Assembly (NCBI GenBank): GCA_025349905.2
Contig: MU625125.1
Coordinates: 1 to 11,329 of the forward strand
Reading direction: 5' to 3'
Length of the DNA stretch: 11,329 nucleotides
From: Blastocladiella britannica
Taxonomy: Eukaryota > Blastocladiomycota > Blastocladiomycetes > Blastocladiales > Blastocladiaceae
Part shown: positions 1-6,926 of the stretch, one piece after another
Layout of the letters: every line of letters begins with the position of its first letter
How positions within the stretch are numbered: position 1 is the stretch's first letter
The notes under the pieces: model-generated
Databases searched by the model: none
What the model was told of the DNA's origin: nothing
What the model saw: only the letters and a program-made list of their open reading frames with translations
Position numbers and translations under genes: made by a program

Positions 1-227
1 GGGACGGGGAGGGGCAATTTCCTCATCAGACGATTCCTGGGATGTAACTTCGCGTCGGGAACGTTTTGTCGCGCGTCGAGGAGCAGTGGAAGCAGACTGA
101 GACTGGTACATTAGAGGACATGCATCAGTGAGATGCTTTCAACGGAACAAGTGCGAGTGAAGATGAAGCTTACCGGATCGACATCCATGCGATCGCCTTG
201 ATCAGGCAATGCAGGAGCGTGGCTCAT
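1..227 (-). CDS. N-terminal part of an unidentified, probably nuclear protein (two exons, runs off the left edge)
   Basis: I do not recognise the product. Reading the minus strand, an ATG at 227 opens an 18-codon exon (227-174) that ends in phase 0 at a GTAAGC donor. A 71-nt intron (173-103) ends in TACCAG and contains an in-frame stop. The second exon (102-1) is open to the window edge, giving 52 residues so far. The N-terminus is acidic and Pro/Ala-rich; exon 2 has a basic cluster (RRATKRSRR) followed by the acidic SQESSDEE. That pattern, a nuclear-localisation-like cluster beside possible CK2-type acidic serines, suggests a nuclear protein, but this is inference. The gene is divergent from the small membrane protein at 388, with 160 bp between the starts. 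The exon model rests on splice signals and phase only, since there is no family to align to. Confidence 0.5.
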
Positions 228-280
228 CAGGGGTGAAGAGTAGTGAAGGGGGGATTGTAATTAATTGAAATGGAGCTTGA

Positions 281-317
<37 letters not shown>

Positions 318-387
318 AAATTGAAGGCGATCCCCAATATTTTGCAAAGGAAAGAGGAGACTCTCTTCCAACCTCGAAAATTTTCAA
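228..387. promoter_or_regulatory. Divergent intergenic region with a TG repeat
   Basis: This is the 160-bp spacer between two divergently read start codons, so it must hold both promoters and both 5' leaders. It contains a long TG run and an AT-rich stretch (TTGTAATTAATTGAAAT) on its left side. No clear TATA box is visible. Confidence 0.45.
282..314. repeat. (TG)n microsatellite, 16.5 units
   Basis: An uninterrupted TG/CA dinucleotide run of 33 nt in the spacer between two divergent genes. Runs of this length are prone to slippage and can adopt left-handed DNA. Read on the minus strand it encodes a His-Thr repeat that is not a real protein. Confidence 0.97.
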
Positions 388-609
388 ATGTCAACTCGTA
401 CGCGACGCGTCAACACCGACAACCGTCACAGCATCCCTGGCAATATTTCCCTGAGCGAACTGCGAACCGCCCTCCGCAGCGATCGCGGTGTCACAGACGC
501 CCAAAAAACGAATAAAAATTGGACCAAAATCATCCTCCGTATAATTGCGGTGGCCGGGTTCATCTTCCAAGCAGCGCGACTCTACACCCGCTACATTTCC
601 TCAAAGTAA
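388..609 (+). CDS. Small single-span membrane protein, 73 aa
   Basis: This is an intronless gene for 73 residues, starting at the first ATG of the frame (context TTCAAATGT). Residues 1-44 are polar and basic, with SIPGNISLSELRTALRSD in the middle. Residues 46-66 form one hydrophobic helix (IILRIIAVAGFIFQAARLY) followed by a short basic tail ending SSK. The layout is that of a tail-anchored protein with its N-terminus in the cytosol. The length and the GFIFQ stretch near the C-terminus faintly recall the ER stress-associated Ysy6/RAMP4 proteins, but the N-terminal RAMP4 pattern is not convincing, so no function is assigned. Two AATAAA hexamers lie at or just past the stop, which supports a real, terminated transcript. 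Confidence 0.65.
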   Translation: MSTRTRRVNTDNRHSIPGNISLSELRTALRSDRGVTDAQKTNKNWTKIILRIIAVAGFIFQAARLYTRYISSK

Positions 610-628
610 TAAAGAGTAGCGTAATAAA
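608..628 (+). terminator. Poly(A) signals after the 73-aa gene
   Basis: AATAAA occurs twice, at 608-613 (overlapping the TAA stop) and at 623-628. Both are in the right place to direct 3' end formation of the small gene. Confidence 0.5.
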
Positions 629-973
629 AAAAGTCATGTTTGACTAGTTTTTGGCCAGTCACCACCGTAGGATACGGGGCGGTGCTGTTCCTAAAGTCTG
701 GGTCTCTCACCGCGTGTGACGCGTTGCGTCTGGCAGGCATCCCGGCATTAACGCGCGAGTGCCCGTGGCTTACGGCTGGGGTCTCTTTGGACCCGATCCA
801 AAGAACCAAAAACAGGAGTGGGTTTGCCGGCGAGTAGTTGTTTGCCTTTATACTCTTTTCTATTTTGGCAGTTGTGGGTTGGAAGCTAACGGTTATGGGA
901 TCACTCCCTACCTTAATGTTGTACTCTTTTTTTCTACTTCACGGACTCTTTTTTGCCAACCAAAAATTATAAA
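614..973. other. Intergenic region with a GC-rich core, no gene recognised
   Basis: About 360 bp separate the small membrane protein gene from the LETM1-domain gene. The centre (roughly 660-835) is GC-rich like the exons, while the right part (840-973) is AT-rich, as expected of a promoter. The core holds two mutually exclusive short hairpins: TCTTTGG/CCAAAGA (784-790 with 798-804) and GGGTC/GACCC (779-783 with 790-794). No tRNA, 5S, spliceosomal RNA or conserved protein could be recognised on either strand. It could be a long promoter, an undetected non-coding RNA, or the remains of a gene. Confidence 0.4.
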
Positions 974-1906
974 ATGATCCTCGCTACGACCGCTCGCCGC
1001 ATTGTGGCCCCACTGGCCAAACATGCAAATTTTGGAGTCCGCACATTCGCGTCGGCTCCAAACAACAATAGCATTCAAAAGCAACCACAATCGCTGGTCG
1101 AGAAAATCAAGGCATTCGTAGCCAAAAACCGCGCTGGTATCTCGGTGCTGCTGAAACAGGACGTGCCCCGGTACCGAGAGCTCAAGACGCAGCCCCAACA
1201 CTTGCTGTCGCGCCGCGACGCGTTGTTTGTGGCGCGCGTGCGTTCCGACCTACGCACGTTGGTCCCCTTTGGCGTATGCCTGTTGACCCTGCCAGAGGCG
1301 ATTCCCCTCTTGGTGGTGCGCGGGTACGTTCCCTCGACGTGTCTCGACGCGTCGGACGTGGCCAAAGCCCGGGCCAAGCAACGCGTCAACCGCGACAAGA
1401 TCGCGTCGGGCCTGTGGACCTCGCTGGCCCGGTCTGAGACCATCAACCCGCGGTCGCTGCTGGCGTACGCGAGCGTTCGTGACCTGGCCGCCCGCAACCG
1501 CGCCGAGTTTGAGCCGTCCAAGCTGCAGTGGAAGCAGCAGTCGTTTGCGCTGCGGTTCCTGGGCGTGTCGCCGTACCTGCCCACGCCGCTGTTTTTGGGG
1601 CGGCGGTTGGGGAACGCGTGCACGCGGCTCGAGGACGACGACCGGCGGCTGGCGCGCGAGGGGCTCAAGGACCTGACGCTCGATGAGGTGCATGTTGCGG
1701 CTGAGGCGCGGGGGATCTCGACGGTGGTGGCCGCGGATGTCGCTGGGTCGGCAGGGGGACGCGAGCCGACGCGCACGCAGCTGGAGGCGTCGATCCGGCA
1801 GTGGATCGAGATGAACACGGACCCGACCATTCCCAAGGGCCTGGTGGTGTTTGCGCGCATTACGCAGTACGCACATCTGACGCGCACCAATGGCGGTGCT
1901 ATGTGA
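974..1906 (+). CDS. LETM1-domain mitochondrial inner-membrane protein, 310 aa
   Basis: Family members (Letm1/Mdm38/LETMD1) sit in the mitochondrial inner membrane, where they affect K+/H+ balance and contact mitochondrial ribosomes. The ATG at 974 opens a typical import presequence: residues 1-30 contain Arg and Lys but no acidic residue and include RTFAS, a plausible cleavage area. The LETM1 ribosome-binding-like domain covers about 78-295. It has a basic RRDALFVARVRSDLRTLVPF segment (80-99), then a single hydrophobic span (about 98-115) and helices leading to the LTLDEVHVAAEARGIST motif (235-250) and a Trp-containing helix (277-295). The protein stops there. It lacks the C-terminal coiled coils and EF-hands of human LETM1, so it is closer to the short LETMD1-like form. 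An in-frame TTG lies upstream at 953, but the ATG gives the better presequence. It is intronless and GC-rich. Confidence 0.85.
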   Translation: MILATTARRIVAPLAKHANFGVRTFASAPNNNSIQKQPQSLVEKIKAFVAKNRAGISVLLKQDVPRYRELKTQPQHLLSRRDALFVARVRSDLRTLVPFGVCLLTLPEAIPLLVVRGYVPSTCLDASDVAKARAKQRVNRDKIASGLWTSLARSETINPRSLLAYASVRDLAARNRAEFEPSKLQWKQQSFALRFLGVSPYLPTPLFLGRRLGNACTRLEDDDRRLAREGLKDLTLDEVHVAAEARGISTVVAADVAGSAGGREPTRTQLEASIRQWIEMNTDPTIPKGLVVFARITQYAHLTRTNGGAM

Positions 1907-2015
1907 TTGTGATACGATGGCGATGGCCGGCGTCGGGTTGGGGCAAAAGTACAAATGCATTTCCGTGTGTGTCATCACATCCCAGATCGCTGATCGGCCA
2001 ACTCGGTCAGTCCGC

Positions 2016-2021
2016 AATAAA
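2016..2021 (+). terminator. Poly(A) signal after the LETM1-domain gene
   Basis: AATAAA lies 110 bp past the stop codon and 45 bp before the next start codon. The 3' end of one transcript and the promoter of the next therefore share this 159-bp spacer. Confidence 0.5.
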
Positions 2022-2065
2022 ATCTCTTTCACGACAGTTTGAGACAATACTAAAAAAAAATTATA

Positions 2066-3192
2066 ATGCACACGACGGCCGTGCCCCCCGAGCTCTTGTC
2101 GGTGGCCCTGCCGCCGCCGGCCCCTATCGCCTGGATTGATCGTGCTCTTGGCCTCTCGACGCTGCCCGCGCACTGGCACGTGCTCGTGCTCTCGGCTCTG
2201 ATTTGCCAGGCGGTGCTGCAGCTGTCGCGCACCCTATCGCCGCGTTTGGCACCCTCTACTTACCCGCGCCTGACCCCCATCAAGCGCCTGGACTGGGACG
2301 TGCACGTGGTGTCTTCGGTGCACGCGGTGGCCATTGTCGCGCTGGTGTGGCCGCTGCTGAGCGATCCCGTGCTCGCGGCGGATCGCGTCTTTGGTTACAC
2401 GTACGATGCCGGTACCGCCTACGCTGTTGCCTGTGGCTATTTCCTGTGGGACACGCTCTTTAGCCTGGTCTATGGTGCTATTCTCCATTTGGCAAGATAA
2501 TATATATATGGTGCACTCACTCTCAAGTGGATATTGACACGCAGTCCGGGAATTCGGTGTCGGATTTCTCGTGCACGGTGTTGCGTGCTTGTCCGTCTAT
2601 CTGTTTTCGTTTGTACGTTCCGCTATACCTTGTACCTTTTTCTTCTTGGCTCAGTCCAAACAAAAAATAGCGACCATTCCTGCTCTACTACGGATGCATC
2701 TTTTTGCTGTACGAGCTGTCGACGCCGCTGCTCAACGCGCACTGGTTCATGGACAAAACCGGTCTCGCCGGGTCCAAGATCCAGCTCGCGAACGGCATGC
2801 TGTTCCTCGTCACCTTCTTTTGCGTGCGCATCGCGTACGGATTCTACGCGTCGTACAACTTTTACGGTTTGATTTGTCTTTTATTTTTCTACTTGGTTTT
2901 CATCTGCTCACTCTAAGAAATACAGTGTCCATGATCGAGGTCTTTCACGAGATTCCAACCGCGCTCTTTGTGCTGTACACTATTTCCAACGTGGTGCTCA
3001 ATCTCTTGAATCTTGTTCGTACCGACTTATACAATTCCTGAAATGCATACTGACAGCCCAGAGAAAAAAAAACTACAGTACTGGTTTCAAGCCATGATTG
3101 TCGGCCTGCAGCGCCGCATGAAGGGTCCCACCTCTTCATTGCCGAAAGCGCATTCATCTTACGACAAGGAGATCTTGATCTCGGAAGAGTAA
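2066..3192 (+). CDS. TLC-domain multi-pass membrane protein, 291 aa, five exons
   Basis: TLC (TRAM-LAG1-CLN8) proteins are polytopic membrane proteins linked to lipid sensing or ceramide synthesis. This one resembles the TMEM56/TLCD and yeast YPR114W-type group rather than ceramide synthases. Exons are 2066-2474, 2545-2612, 2671-2866, 2926-3014 and 3079-3192; introns are 70, 58, 59 and 64 nt. All junctions keep frame (phases 1, 0, 1, 0), and intron 4 has a TACTGAC branch site at 3048-3054. Predicted spans lie at about 37-58, 79-98, 114-136, 141-159, 163-182, 203-222 and 232-262. Diagnostic stretches are KRLDWDVHVVSSVHA (73-87), FGVGFLVHGVACL (140-152), LLYELSTPLLNAHWF (171-185) and NLLNLYWFQAMI, which spans the last splice join. 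The tail is polar and ends EILISEE. The start is the first ATG of an open 136-codon exon. Domain assignment is firm; the substrate is unknown. Confidence 0.85.
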
Positions 3193-3264
3193 GAGAAGAT
3201 AATTTTTTATATGTACAATTCATTCATTCATTCTTCTTTTGGGGTACTTTTCTTGGCAAGGGTC
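3193..3264. other. Convergent spacer with an (ATTC)4 repeat
   Basis: Only 72 bp separate the stop of the TLC gene (plus) from the stop of the universal stress protein gene (minus). Both 3' UTRs must end here or overlap. It contains ATAATTTTTTATATG and four tandem ATTC units at 3218-3233. Confidence 0.6.
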
Positions 3265-3912
3265 TTAGTGGGCAGGCGACTCGGCCTTGCGATCGGCCGC
3301 CGCAGGAGCATTCGGCGACGCGGCCGCGATCATCTCGGGCTTGACAATGAGAACGGGGCACGAGACGTGGTGCAGGCAGTACTCGGAGACGGATCCGAGG
3401 AGCGCGCGCTTAATAGCCCCGAGCCCGCGCGACCCAATCACCAGCATCGCCGCCTTCTCGGAGTTGATGTAATCCACGAGCGCATCGCGCGGGTCGTTGG
3501 CCTGCAGGACAGCGGTCCGAATGGCCATATCGGCGCCCCCACAGGACGCAAAGTGCTCGCGCACGTGCCGCTTGGCCTTGTTCAGCAGATCGGTCGCCGC
3601 GGCCTCGGCCTCGTGCACCTCGCGGTCGGCGCGCTGTGCCATTTGGTCCTGCGCGGTCGGCGACACACCTGCCGACGACGGGTACGGCACAAATGCCGAT
3701 TCGGCAGCGAGGCCAGTGGCAATCGACTCGAGCCACCCGCCCTCGGGGATCATCGCCACCGTCGTCAGCACCACGTTGTCGCGCGTCGGATCCACGACCG
3801 ATCCCAGCGCAAACTCGAACGCCTGCCACGAGGACTGGGAGGCGTCAATGGCGATCACAACCTTGCGAAGACTGGCGAGATGGCCGTGAGAGTGAGTTGG
3901 GGATCCGGACAT
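3265..3912 (-). CDS. Universal stress protein (UspA domain), 215 aa
   Basis: UspA-fold proteins are small cytosolic nucleotide-binding proteins induced by stress. One alpha/beta domain is present. Beta-1 with its acidic residue is VVIAIDAS (18-25). An Ala/Glu-rich insertion spans about 60-115, and beta-4 is AAMLVIGSRG (154-163). The ATP-type signature G-x2-G-x9-G-S/T is intact at Gly160, Gly163, Gly173 and Ser174, followed by CPVLIVKPE (185-193). The presence of this signature places it with the ATP-binding (MJ0577-type) rather than the non-binding UspA class. The N-terminus has a short His-rich leader (THSHGH), and the C-terminus is an Ala/Pro tail. It is intronless and longer than the usual 140-160 aa because of the insertion and both tails. 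It lies 201 bp downstream of the coiled-coil gene on the same strand. Confidence 0.9.
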   Translation of the reverse strand: MSGSPTHSHGHLASLRKVVIAIDASQSSWQAFEFALGSVVDPTRDNVVLTTVAMIPEGGWLESIATGLAAESAFVPYPSSAGVSPTAQDQMAQRADREVHEAEAAATDLLNKAKRHVREHFASCGGADMAIRTAVLQANDPRDALVDYINSEKAAMLVIGSRGLGAIKRALLGSVSEYCLHHVSCPVLIVKPEMIAAASPNAPAAADRKAESPAH

Positions 3913-4113
3913 TGTTTCTTGGGTTTTGGAAGGTTGGAGTTAATTGTTTTGGGTTTGGTTATTTTGTTGTGGTTTGGAAGTGAGAAGGATGGCGGCGAGG
4001 CCTCGGTATTTGTATCAAAAAAATGTCTGCCGGAATACTTAAGGTTGAAATAGAGTAAGGGATCTCGGATACTGAACAGAGTTTTGATCCAAGAATATTT
4101 GATCAAAAATGCG

Positions 4114-6861
4114 TCACAATACAAGCCCACCACCTCCTCCTGCACTGGGTGTTGCGGCCGCCGACTCGCGTCGGGACCCCTCCAGCGGCGTCTCGGTCCG
4201 CGCTCCCGCCATGGATGCCGACAAATCCTCTGCTCCTTGAGCACCCTCGAGGTACCGTTCAACGCGCCGCACGTCGGCCGAGTCGGCATCGTCGGGCTCG
4301 AGCTTGGAGTTGGCGCCGAGCTCGTCTTGCAAATGCCACACCATGGGCATCGCTGGCGGTCCCGATGATGGTTTCTCGCCAGGAAGAAGCGATGGATCCG
4401 CGGTAGCTCCTTTTCCCCAACTGGCGTTCTGACAGGCGTTGACAAAGATGAACGCGGCAATCTGGGCGGTACGCTCGACACTGACGCGGTCCAGGTGCCT
4501 CCCGCCCCCGAAATCGTGCTGCGCAATCAAGTACTGCTGGCGAGCGACATCCACCGCGGCCGTGGGCAAGATCTCCACCAGGGCTTCCAGGAACGCGTCC
4601 TCCGCCAGGTACCCGGACCCCATGGCGTCGTACTTGGACATGACGCGCGTGAACCCGCGGATATTGGGTTCCATGCGCCTCCGCAGCATTGTGCGCACCT
4701 GGTCGCGCACCGACTCGCCCGACAGTTTGGTGCCTGGTGGATGACACCCTTGCTGCTCGAGCTCGAGCTGCTCGTACAGCGCCTCGGACCGCGCCGGGTA
4801 CAGCGTGTGCAGGAACCGCCGGAACTTGGATGTGTCGATGGGCTCCAGCTGGAACGTGTATTGTGCAACATACCGGAGGTACTTCCACAGGACCGAGTCG
4901 GATCCCGAGAGGTGTCGGACAAACAGATGGAGGTTCTATTTGTGATATCTTGTATAAGTTGTTGATATCCATCAAAGAAATTGGATATGCATATACCGTA
5001 TTGGTGTCCTGATGGTGCTCGAACGCGAGTAAAATCTCGAAAATGACACGATACGCGACCGCTGTCACTTGGTACCGATCGATCATGAACGAGAAAAAGA
5101 ATTCCTGTAAAGCAAAGATCAGGATCCTTTTCTTGTGAATGAATAACGAATAAGTGCATACAATAAATGAGGCAGTATTGCTGAAAGATGCCGTCTCGTA
5201 GTTCCATCGCGCCTCGTACAACTCGTGCATGAGCCGCGTCAGCTTGTCGAGCGTATACACTCGCGGCAACAACGGTCGCCGCAGACCTCGTTTGTTGCTA
5301 TTTTATATTGGATCAAGTCAGTCAGTCCGTCAAAGGAAACAAAGGAAAAAGAGAAACGGACAATGCATAGTGCCAGACCATCTTAAAGTACCGCGACGCG
5401 CGATGGATCTTCATTTCTATGAAATCGTCGTGCTCGTCGTCGCCGACCGCAAACGAGTCGTTGAGCACCACCTTGGTCGGAATATTGATGGCCAGGTTCG
5501 GCCGACGGAACTGCACGTGCGTGGTCCCCGTCGGCAACTTGAGTGTCCACGTCCATCCGTTCTGGGGCGAGACCCCCTTGGCCGTCTGCTGCATGGACAA
5601 ATCCAGCACGCCGGGAGCGGGCATGTGGGGGCACACGACGACGCGCTCAGTGCACTTGATACAGTACGGCACGCTAGCGTGCGCGTGGAACCGTTTCCCG
5701 CCGTCGATCGAGAACGACATGCACACTGCGTACTTGCGCTGGGTCTCCCAAGCGTACTTGTGGAACTCGACGCAGTCGGCCGACGCGTGCGCACGCGCCA
5801 GCGCCGCTTGCAGCGCTCGCTTGTGCTCCCCCAGTAACTTTTGCTCGCTGTCGAGCTGAGTCATGGCGGTTGCAAACTCGGAACGAATGTGTTCAATCTC
5901 CAGCCGGTCTTCCTCGCGACCAGTGTGGCCCGGGCCCAGGATTTCGCGCTTCTTGCGGATCTGCAAGAGCGAGGCTTCCAGGTCGTCTAAATGGCAGTTG
6001 AGAATGTCGTACAGTTGCCGCTGAAGCGCATCGCAGTCTCGGATCTGGAGCTCGGTGATGTGCTGTGGATCGGGGACCATCAAGTCGCGTTTTTCGGTGA
6101 CCCCTTTTTGTATATTTTGTGAGTGACTTTTTCTTGCGAATAAATACACATCGAAAGGACATACAAATGCGCGCAGACAACTGATCATCGGCCGCGTCCT
6201 TGGTGCTCTTGAATACCGACAGCCGCTCGATAGTGTTGTTGGCCTGAGCAAGCGACAGCTCCACCGTATCCTTTTCGCGTGCGGCCTGATCCAGTTTGGT
6301 AGAGTGCGCCTTAACCAGTTCCTGCACCTCGCTATCCCTACCCGCCAGCGTGGATTCAAGGGCCGCAATCCGGTTAGTGAGCCTTGCAATGATGTCGTCG
6401 CGATCGGCCAAGTCCTGCTTGAGCGCAATCACGCGCTTTTGCAACAACGATCCGTCGCGCTCGCGCACTTTAATCTTGTGCTGCAGATCGGCCAACGTGT
6501 CTTTGGTTTCGGCAATTTCTTCACGCCGCATTTCACCCAGCCGGCTCACGAGCACAAACCACGGAATGCGATCGAGGGATGTGACGCGGTTCACATCCAA
6601 GGACAATTGTGGGGCCGTTGACAAGGTCAGCTCGTTCGAGTACAGGTGCAGTTCCAGCTCGGCGGCCACCGTGGTCAACATGGGCCCGAGCGTTGGCGCA
6701 TACTGCGGAATCGCGTTCAGAAGCGCCAGACAAGTCCTTGCTCGCAGCTCGTGGGGAGCGGCTGGGGCCATGGCCAGTTGTTCGCGCAGATCCACCTCCA
6801 GTGCCAGCACAGATCGGGCCGGCAATTTACTTGCTGCTGGTTGCGAACGGTTTCCTTTCAT
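4114..6861 (-). CDS. Coiled-coil protein with Cys cluster and degenerate EF-hand, 834 aa, five exons; ciliary TSNAXIP1-like candidate
   Basis: Minus-strand exons are 6861-6165, 6103-5362, 5297-5162, 5104-4997 and 4935-4114. The introns of 61, 64, 57 and 61 nt have GT/AG ends, and phases 1, 2, 0, 0 agree on both sides. Residues 20-82 form a helical N-terminal unit, and WFVLV at 101-105 precedes a long coiled coil (about 108-215). A second helical stretch runs 245-345. A globular segment at 350-480 carries Cys380-x2-Cys383-x6-Cys390-Pro-His392, then THVQFRRPN. Exons 3-5 encode a helical region (492-600, including LTRLMHELYEARWNYE and YQVTAVAYRVIFE) and an EF-hand-like loop at 664-675. A low-complexity tail ends GGGGGLVL. 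The order of N-terminal helical unit, coiled coil and C-terminal helical/EF-like domain reminds me of TSNAXIP1-type sperm/cilium proteins; I could not verify that. A two-gene model is less likely because the second half has no good ATG. Confidence 0.65.
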
Positions 6862-6926
6862 TTTTTATGTATTTGGGCAAGATGTGTCAATGTATTGATG
6901 CAAAATTAAGTGGGAAAGAGCGACCA
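6862..6926 (-). promoter_or_regulatory. Very short spacer between panC stop and coiled-coil gene start
   Basis: Both genes are on minus, and only 65 bp lie between the panC stop and the next ATG. The spacer must contain the panC 3' end and the promoter of the coiled-coil gene, unless that promoter lies inside panC. It is AT-rich next to the ATG (ACATAAAAAATG). No canonical AATAAA is seen on the minus strand. Confidence 0.4.

Noticed and set aside
202..387. A minus-strand His-Thr repeat protein.
   Set aside because: It is only the translation of the CA dinucleotide repeat.
661..678. The plus-strand reading TTVGYG matches the potassium-channel selectivity filter.
   Set aside because: No Asp follows the GYG, no membrane spans flank it, the frame has no ATG and it ends at 837. 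I take it as a chance match in a GC-rich spacer.
1075..2179. Long open frames on the minus strand across the LETM1-domain gene.
   Set aside because: They are Arg/Ser/Pro-rich shadow frames produced by GC-rich codon use. The plus-strand product has a clear presequence and family domain.
4114..5297. Treating the second half of the coiled-coil gene as a separate gene.
   Set aside because: The exon at 5297-5162 has no upstream ATG, only a TTG. The GTCCGT...ATAG intron joins it to the upstream exon in matching phase, giving HYAFNKRG without a stop.
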